From Amphimedon queenslandica (Eukaryota > Porifera > Demospongiae > Haplosclerida > Niphatidae): a stretch of 64,000 bases of DNA. Of the stretch, positions 58,701-64,000 are shown one piece after another. The position numbers were made by a program, and so were the translations under genes. The stretch is taken from assembly GCF_000090795.2 (NCBI RefSeq), contig NW_003546250.1:605902-669901 (forward strand), in the 5' to 3' direction. The notes beneath the pieces were generated by a model. The model did no database searches and was not told where the DNA came from. It saw only the letters and a program-made list of their open reading frames with translations. Within the stretch, counting starts at the first letter, position 1. Each line of letters begins with the position of its first letter.

Positions 58701-61700
58701 ATATGTGACAGTATTATGTGTTTACCTGCATTGGTAGCCACTCAAGCATTTTTTCCTTCTTTTGACTTTCAGTATTCATCAAGATATTGCTTTGGTACAG
58801 CATGACCATTCAATTTTATAGTATCTGCCATAATTTTCAAAGCTTTGTAATCTTTATCTCCCATGTGAATTCTCATTTTGTGAATGCAACTGTGCATAAA
58901 ATTTTCATGATAACAATTTTTATGTTATTACTGTTGTCACTTACACTTCGCAAAGGAAGAATCCATCTTTTTCACAATCATAGTCCTGCTTAACTATCGC
59001 TTTACAGCAACCACACTGGTTTGACTAAGTAAAAAGAGCCTACCATTATTCTATCTTAATTCAAACGGCTTGTCTAAACCACCTCAGGTTTAAACTGGTT
59101 TAATTGCAGTGTAGCTGCTTCAGCAGCTATACTTACATATGTATGTAAGTAAAATGGTTTCTGTACATTGAACTTGCATGTTTTGCAGTCCTTTGGCTCT
59201 TGCTCTCACTCTCACTCTTGGGTCTTGCACAGCTACATGTATTATGATAAAGACTTAGCAAAAGATAGCTTTAATGTTACTTACTCATCACACTTGACTT
59301 TTTTATCAATGAATATTCCAGCACCTTGTATTATGCAATTACAATTCATACACTTCTTGTTTGCAACTGCTCCTAGTCCGGCTCCCATGATTGTTATCGT
59401 CAAATGTAGACAAAAACTTACTAGAGCTTCTATTCATACTCTAGCTGTGGCTTAGCACGAAAATAATTTATAGTAACCAAACCTGTATGGTGCCTACATT
59501 TGTATTTCTCATTGTATTGACCAATCAGATTGCTTGATTTCTGGTTTGTAAAGAGTTTTCCTAGAAGGTTAATAGTAATGCAGGTTAATAACTAGCCCAA
59601 AAGTGATGAAGGTCATAGATACCTCCACCTTGTTGTACCATACAGTGCAGGGCTGTAAATTTCATCAATTTTGAGATTATTTAAAAATTCATGAAAGTTA
59701 ATTTATTATAGTACAAGATGGCACACAATATAATTTGATAGCAAAGCTATGTTTGACTATCAACAGCTGGTGAATGAGTAAGTGTAGTATAGCATGAAAG
59801 TTTTATGAGGACTTTATTTTGCAATGGCAATATACGTTATTATTGAATAATGGACAATATTTAATAATTGTACTAGCTAAGTCTACATGTACATATACAT
59901 AATGTTTAGTTATTTAAAGCCAATCGCTGCTGATATTTTGGCCAATCTTCAGGAGGAGCTTCTAGCATCTTCTCTAATGCTTTCATTCTGAACATGCGAT
60001 AATCTCCTGCGCACCTATGAAAAAAACATTAGGTAGATTATTATATCATCAATTACTTACTGGTCACAAAGACATTTGCCTTCTTTTTTAAAATATCCTT
60101 TTACTTTTATAATAGAGCGACAATCATCACATATAACACTCTGCAAAAGAAGTTTTGCATGATTCAGTTAATATCATGTTTGTAAACATAATTTCGGCAA
60201 GTATTTTTATACTAGTACAATTTTACCTTGTCACTCTCATTCACTTTTCTTTCGTATTCCTGTTGATCCACTCTCCATTGATGTTCCCATTCATCCTTTT
60301 TCCTTTGGTGTTTTAATTCATCTGCTTTCCTTTGGCATTCCAATTCATCTATCCTCCTTTGACGCTTAAATTCATTCAGTTTTTTTTGACGTTCCCATTC
60401 ATCCAATCTCCTTTGACGTTCTAATTCATCTGCCTTTCTTTGGCGTTCCAAGTCCTCCGCTTTCTCCTGGCGCTCCAACTCATCAAGATACTGCTGTGGT
60501 ACAGTATAGCCATTAAACATTATGGTGTCTGTCATAGCTTTCAGAGCTTTGCTATCTTTGTTTCGGATGTAAGATCTAGCATTCTCACTGCAACTGTAAG
60601 TAAGAATTAATAAGATAGCTATACTCATAGTGTCATTGCCTTACACATCACAAAGGTAGCATCCAGTTCTCTGCATGTAGTTATACTTCAGATTATCTAC
60701 CTTCCTGCAGCAGGCACAAGTTTTTGGCTAAACAAGGAGATACTAGTTAATTATTAATATTTATAATAACTTACATATACAACTCCTCTCTTGATCCTTG
60801 CACAGCTATCACGATAAAGAATTAATAATAAACATACATATAGCTATTATAGTTATATGTGTATATGTTACTCACTCATCACACTTGATATCACCAGAGA
60901 ATATTCCTGCATTTCGTACTCTACAGAAGCAATCAGTACAGCGTTTGGTAACTGATACCATGATTCTATTGTGATCTGCAGACAAAGGATTCTCTAGCTC
61001 TTCTGTTTGTTCTTTTGCAGCATCGAAATTTATACTGTGTGGTTTTTACCCGGAAATACTTATTAGAATACGTAATGATGCGTATTAGTAGAAACCAAAC
61101 AAAATCTTAATTAATAAAATAATATATTTTTCCTATTACATGTTCAGTACATTCCAGAATTAATCTGCCTTCAATTTACTTGTTCCTTGTTTATAATTTG
61201 TCAGAAGTTGAACTGTGATGCTGTGCATCATATCTACATGTACGCGTCTTGTATTTTGTGGTATTTCTCAGAAATTTGTGAATATTATTTTGTGGTTGCT
61301 GAGATTATATATAACATAGAAACTGCTGTGTATTCTACCAAAGGACATTTCTTATGATTCAATGCACTTACTAAGAAAAGTACTTTACCAATAGCAACAA
61401 GACTTGCCTATAGCTACTAGCAGTGGCGGAGCTGGAACTAAACTGATGCCCGGGCCCGGATGTGGGTGTGTCCTGTTTTTAGCTTTTTCCATAGATGCTT
61501 TTTAATTTTCTTTGGGTATTTTACTTGAAAATGCTTGCTAATTGCTTATATGCACCTGTATGCACTTGTTAGTACTCTGGTGAGGCTTGTGCTTGGCTTT
61601 ATCTAAACTTTGGGCAAGAAATTGTTTACATTGCATCTAATGAATCTCATTACAGAGCTTTGATGCCCGGGCCTAGGCCCGTGTGGGCCCGGGTTCAGCT

Positions 61701-64000
61701 CCGCCACTGGCTACTAGTAAGAACTTTCTTATTAATAAAAGATTATTAGTAGCAAAAAGGACTATGAATCCTTGTAACTGAACACCTGAGCCAACATAGC
61801 TTCATATCGCTATTATAATGCATATGCCACTAGCACAGCTCCATATCGCTAGTATAGCACAACACGTCTATATCCGATATCATACAAGTGATGCTACATC
61901 TACTTGGCCCTTAGTACTAATAATTTCAGTATACTTGTATATTTATTCAATATAGTTTTTATGTCAGTATAGTCACTGAATTAATTTGTCTGGCTAACTT
62001 TGCCAGAACTGGTTATTGTTGGCTACAAACAACTTGTCATCATTGTTTATTTGTTACTTGATTCCAATAAACATGTTTATCATTAGTTTTTTTATTTCTT
62101 GTCATTTAGTTCGAGAGTTACAATTATTATTAAAAGAGAAAGGAGTGAATGATGTTACTGACTGTATCAAGAAATCATCAGATGAGCTGAGGAAAGCATT
62201 ACATCAGGTGACAATCACATGACTATCACATTACATGTACCTCTCCTACAGTTGTCCAGGAGTTATGATAGAAGGAAGTCATTCATAGCACATGATAATA
62301 CTCTATCATCATTGAAACCAGCACTACTGGTAGATCAGTATAAGGAAAATACTTCTTTCAATCTACAGTGTGACCTTAGTAAGATTAATAGAGAGTGAAC
62401 ATGGGGGATGTGAATATTATTGTTTTTGAAAAAGAAATACAGAATATACATTTACATGTACATAGAAGAAGTGTAGACATACAAATGTACATGTATTATA
62501 TGTTTCTATTTGTTCATTGTTAGTATATATTGATGAATACAGTGAAGTATTATCAGCTCTTGTCTGGTTGTCTTTGGTCTATAAATCAGTTGATACCACC
62601 ATACCTTGTAAGTACATTATATTCTACACATGTACATGTACTCATGTCTCTTTCTTGCTGTACCACTCTTTTGTTCTTTAGTTGATGACTGGTTTAGTAT
62701 TAAGTTATTCCCATCATTACAACAGCCCACACCAATGCTGAGCAAAACTGACACCTCTGCACTCTGTCACTATGATATTGAAGTGGGTTTACATGTTCCT
62801 GTTGCTTAAAATAGTTCATGATCATTTGTTTTTAATAGGCGCTCCTAGTTCTATCAATGAATTGGTTTATGGAGTCACATGATGTCCAGTCACATGACTT
62901 GTCCTCTCTACTGGTTGATAAAGGACTCTCATGGTCGCTGATAGCCTTACCTGATCATTATAATACCATATATGGTAACATTAGGAGACTACATGATAAG
63001 AACATAAGGTATTGAATGCAAGATATGTGTCATTGTAATTATTATTGTCATGTGATTATATATGGCATTAATGATTCATACTTATTTTCACATGCACACA
63101 CTTTATGTCATTAATGAATTATGCTTATTCTCTCACTCACAGTTACTTGTATGTGGTCTACAGTTATGTGTACTTACACAATGTACTCTTTCCCTCTCTC
63201 AATCTCCCTCCCTCTTTCCCTTCTATAGTATCAGTGAAGGTTTGATAATTAAGAAAAGTATCAGTTCATTCCTTTCAGAGTTTCGCTGTCATCCTCCATA
63301 CCTCCTCAATGTCACTCAAGTACTGACACTAGCAAGACACTTCCAAAATAAAGTATACACACACTCTCTATCTCCTACTCCCTCCTATTCTCCTTGCACT
63401 AGTACATGTACATACTAATGTATCTTCTTCTTTGATTACTGCTATTACTTGTCCTCTTATTGTTCTTCTAATATTTTACATTGCACTTTCTTCTTTGCCC
63501 CCCCCCCTCTCTCTCTCTCTTTCATTAGGCTGAAAGCTTAGTCAGTATACCTGGTTATGATAGAGACTCAATAACTGTTAGTACTACATGTACATGTACC
63601 TTCCCTTAAGATTGAATTATTATACTATTCTGTATACCTTTCTGTAGGTGCTCGTTAAATGGAGTAGTCACTATTGGTCGGTTCTGTTGAATGAATATGT
63701 TGGAAAACCAACCGGACACACTCCAAAGAGACAACAGAAGCCTCAAAAGGGAGCGGTTTACTCCTCCCCCTTTAGGAACAAGGGATCACCTCAACTGCTG
63801 TCCACCCACTCACCTTTAAGAACAAGTAAAGGAGAGAAGGAGGAGGAGGAGGAGTGAAATTAGAATAGATAGAGATAGACAAGAGGGAGGAGCTTAGTTG
63901 TTATTATTATCATTCTATTTTTATCCTTTTCTTCTATTTTTAGAAGACAAGGGGGTACTAAGTGATGAGGAGAAGGATGAGTGTTACATGTCACTGGCCA
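52779..64000 (+). CDS. RANBP2: RANBP2/NUP358, N-terminal part (gene runs off the right edge)
   Basis: NUP358 forms the cytoplasmic filaments of the nuclear pore, with Ran-binding domains and SUMO-ligase activity further along. Only the N-terminal alpha-solenoid is in the window. The start is MSWSEEAVGRHIAAIKSRAK at 52779. TPR-like exons then include YLSEYLSMKSDDYKAHKLLG and YKCKDETERALVAYKR (human TYINVQERDPKAHRFLGLLY and TDKAVECYRR). LGELQSHCYFLLSQYFFSF is at about 55010. After a 6.8 kb intron (about 55265-62109) come VRELQLLLKEKGVNDV, DTSALCHYDIE, ALLVLSMNWFMES and VLVKWSSHYWSVLLNEYVG (human GRSVHYWKKVLPLL). All other introns are 40-900 bp. The large intron contains four genes on the opposite strand, and exons on both sides of it match one RANBP2 order. 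Confidence 0.82.
54010..54355 (+). repeat. Two tandem copies of the dispersed 180-bp repeat (RANBP2 intron)
   Basis: A palindrome CCCTGTACTATAGTACAGGG at 54172-54191 joins two units. The second ends at TTTACCCTGTACCTCC just before an exon. Confidence 0.85.
55583..56074 (-). CDS. Nested Cys-module gene A (two modules), family unknown
   Basis: Four exons (56074-55932, 55872-55839, 55798-55719, 55673-55583) with GT-AG introns join in frame to 115 residues. Module 1 is ICASCKRIIKG, a spacer, then HCNKCADVYNQ. Module 2 is ICRNCGDIKLVPKDTN, then YCSECAAMKRALLERR. Each is CxxC, 18-23 residues, CxxC, as in a single zinc-binding knuckle pair. In both, a phase-2 intron falls between the two Cys of the second CxxC. 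There is no signal peptide or membrane segment. The product is probably a small zinc protein; function unknown. The gene lies inside the RANBP2 intron on the opposite strand. Gene B has the same exon plan, a nearly identical second module and similar 3' flanks, so A and B are recent tandem duplicates. It could be distantly LIM-like, but only half of a LIM domain is present. Confidence 0.72.
56093..56143. repeat. 17-bp tandem repeat, three copies, just upstream of gene A
   Basis: GGGCCTGCTTTAAGTGT starts at 56093, 56110 and 56127, the third copy having one change. It lies 19 bp 5' of the gene A ATG. Confidence 0.9.
56160..56272. mobile_element. Fold-back MITE-like element, 113 bp
   Basis: The left arm AAGAAGTCACATTCCGCATA (56160 onward, to CTTC at 56183) and the right arm ending at 56272 are inverted repeats of 24 bp with two or three mismatches, around a ~65-bp loop. 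No coding capacity. The flanks include ATTATT and ATTTCTTAAT, but no clear target duplication was fixed. Confidence 0.65.
57626..58069 (-). CDS. Nested Cys-module gene B (two modules), paralogue of A
   Basis: Four exons from ATG 58069 to the TGA ending at 57626 give 102 residues. Module 1 is ATCSGCKRVIRN, then YVCPNCEGCADGYKKAEKK. Module 2 is VCRACGEVKLVPKDTD, then FYCNDCAALKREYIQ. Exon lengths 34 and 80 bp are identical to those of gene A, and the phase-2 introns fall at the same place. The tail SGTSFHAIEN parallels NIHFAIEN of gene A. Module 1 keeps an extra CPNC that is RPHC in gene A. A promoter block with TTCCGGGTAAAACC and TATAAAT lies about 90 bp before the ATG and recurs in front of gene D. 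Function unknown. Confidence 0.72.
58159..58187 (-). promoter_or_regulatory. Core promoter block of gene B (ETS-like site and TATA box)
   Basis: In the sense direction of gene B it reads ATTTCCGGGTAAAACC, then CACACAG, then TATAAAT, ending 90 bp before the ATG. A block differing by one base lies before gene D. Confidence 0.55.
58769..59388 (-). CDS. Nested Cys-module gene C (two modules), paralogue of D
   Basis: It starts MGAGLGAVANKKCMNCNC (59388). Module 1 closes as KCDDCARPKSESESK across a phase-2 intron (donor at 59284). Module 2, SNQCGCCKAIVKQDYDCEK then FFLCEVCIHKMRIHMGDKDY, is again split by a phase-2 intron. It ends KALKIMADTIKLNGHAVPKQ then YLDEY and stops at 58769. This last exon is clearly paralogous to KALKAMTDTIMFNGYTVPQQ YLDEL of gene D but stops just where the helical repeat region of D begins. 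The join between exon 2 and exon 3 is not settled, because the available donor (near 59136) gives the wrong phase. Either an exon boundary is missed or the gene is damaged. Function unknown. Confidence 0.58.
59754..59782 (+). other. Relic copy of a RANBP2 exon end and splice donor
   Basis: GACTATCAACAGCTGGTGA followed by ATGAGTAAG repeats the true RANBP2 exon 3' end and donor at 55250-55272 (GACTATCAACAGCTGGTGA then GTAAG) except for four inserted bases. It lies between genes C and D, 4.5 kb inside the intron. Confidence 0.55.
59906..60961 (-). CDS. Nested Cys-module gene D (three modules plus 9-residue helical repeats)
   Basis: Six exons join in frame from ATG 60961 (MVSVTKRCTDCFCRVRNAG) to TAA at 59906, about 250 residues. 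The three modules close KCDDCARIKRG, YLCDVCSENARS and CLCDQCAGDYRMF. In each, a phase-2 intron interrupts the second CxxC. Between modules 2 and 3 lie about eight copies of a 9-residue unit (LERQRKADE, LERQRRLDE, WERQKKLNE, FKRQRRIDE and so on), predicted to be a long charged helix or coiled coil. The C-terminus is PPEDWPKYQQRLALNN. No signal peptide or membrane segment is seen at the N-terminus. The promoter carries the same TATA/ETS-like block as gene B. Role unknown; the layout suggests a zinc-binding scaffold with a rigid spacer. I know no family with this design. Confidence 0.75.
61028..61057 (-). promoter_or_regulatory. Core promoter block of gene D (ETS-like site and TATA box)
   Basis: It reads ATTTCCGGGTAAAAACC, then CACACAG, then TATAAAT in the sense direction, ending 67 bp before the gene D ATG. 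It is identical to the gene B block apart from one extra A. A second shared element, TTTGTCTGCAGATC or similar, lies between block and ATG in both. Confidence 0.55.
61413..61717. mobile_element. hAT-type MITE with intact 8-bp target duplication
   Basis: The element spans 61421-61709. Its ends are perfect 14-bp inverted repeats CAGTGGCGGAGCTG, and it is flanked on both sides by the 8-bp direct repeat GCTACTAG (61413-61420 and 61710-61717). The 8-bp duplication and CAGNG-like ends are hAT hallmarks. Inner GC-rich arms (GCCCGGGCC) extend the pairing. About 290 bp, no transposase, so non-autonomous. Intact ends suggest fairly recent insertion. Confidence 0.88.

Noticed and set aside
55583-60961. 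Cys modules as ordinary LIM domains
   Set aside because: LIM needs two linked fingers with eight ligands in a fixed pattern; here single CxxC...CxxC units are separated by long helical segments. Distant kinship is not excluded.
1-64000. Retrovirus, LTR, Polinton or other virus-like fossils
   Set aside because: No reverse transcriptase, integrase, capsid, envelope or protein-primed polymerase signature and no long terminal repeats were seen. The only family-B polymerase is host POLA1 with normal introns.

Overview
The window looks like nuclear DNA of a sponge, most likely a haplosclerid demosponge close to Amphimedon. This is inferred from gene content and style, since no database search was possible. 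The DNA is AT-rich. Animal genes are packed with about 0.1-1.4 kb between them, most introns are 40-150 bp, and microsatellites (CT, TTA, TACATG) are abundant. A Death-domain/ankyrin protein, an Arx-like homeobox gene and cilium genes are present. Nothing suggests a bacterium, plasmid or virus, and no retroviral, LTR or Polinton-like element was seen.

Layout, left to right: 3' part of NUP50 (+); a Death-ankyrin gene with a frameshift (-); NUP58 (-); a 1.4 kb gap with a tRNA-like SINE; PELP1 (+); a SEFIR/IL-17-receptor-like membrane protein (-) head-to-head with POLA1 (+, complete, 11.5 kb); an Arx-like homeobox gene (-); an importin alpha-3/4-type gene (-, containing a 10-N assembly gap) head-to-head with CAMLG (+); a STAG cohesin subunit gene (-) whose stop codon lies 7 bp from that of CAMLG; LRRC56 (+); thioredoxin (-); UCKL1 (-); an intronless EEP-fold gene related to TDP2 with an altered active site (+); IFT57 (-); and the first part of RANBP2/NUP358 (+), which runs off the right edge.

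The most unusual region is one 6.8 kb intron of RANBP2 (about 55265-62109). It carries four small genes on the opposite strand, all built from one Cys-rich module (CxxC, a spacer, then CxxC). In every module a phase-2 intron splits the second CxxC. I do not recognise the family. One member has eight 9-residue repeats forming a charged helix. Two members share a promoter block with an ETS-like site and a TATA box.

Other themes: four nucleocytoplasmic-transport genes (NUP50, NUP58, importin alpha, RANBP2) lie in 64 kb. NUP58 has almost no FG dipeptides and uses GL/GI/GM repeats instead. A roughly 180-bp palindrome-ended repeat is scattered through introns on both strands and forms a nine-unit tandem array in a STAG intron. 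E2F-type sites sit at the starts of POLA1 and STAG, and an NRF1 palindrome lies between importin alpha and CAMLG. Exon boundaries were read by eye from splice signals and reading-frame continuity, so whole-gene spans are firmer than single exons.
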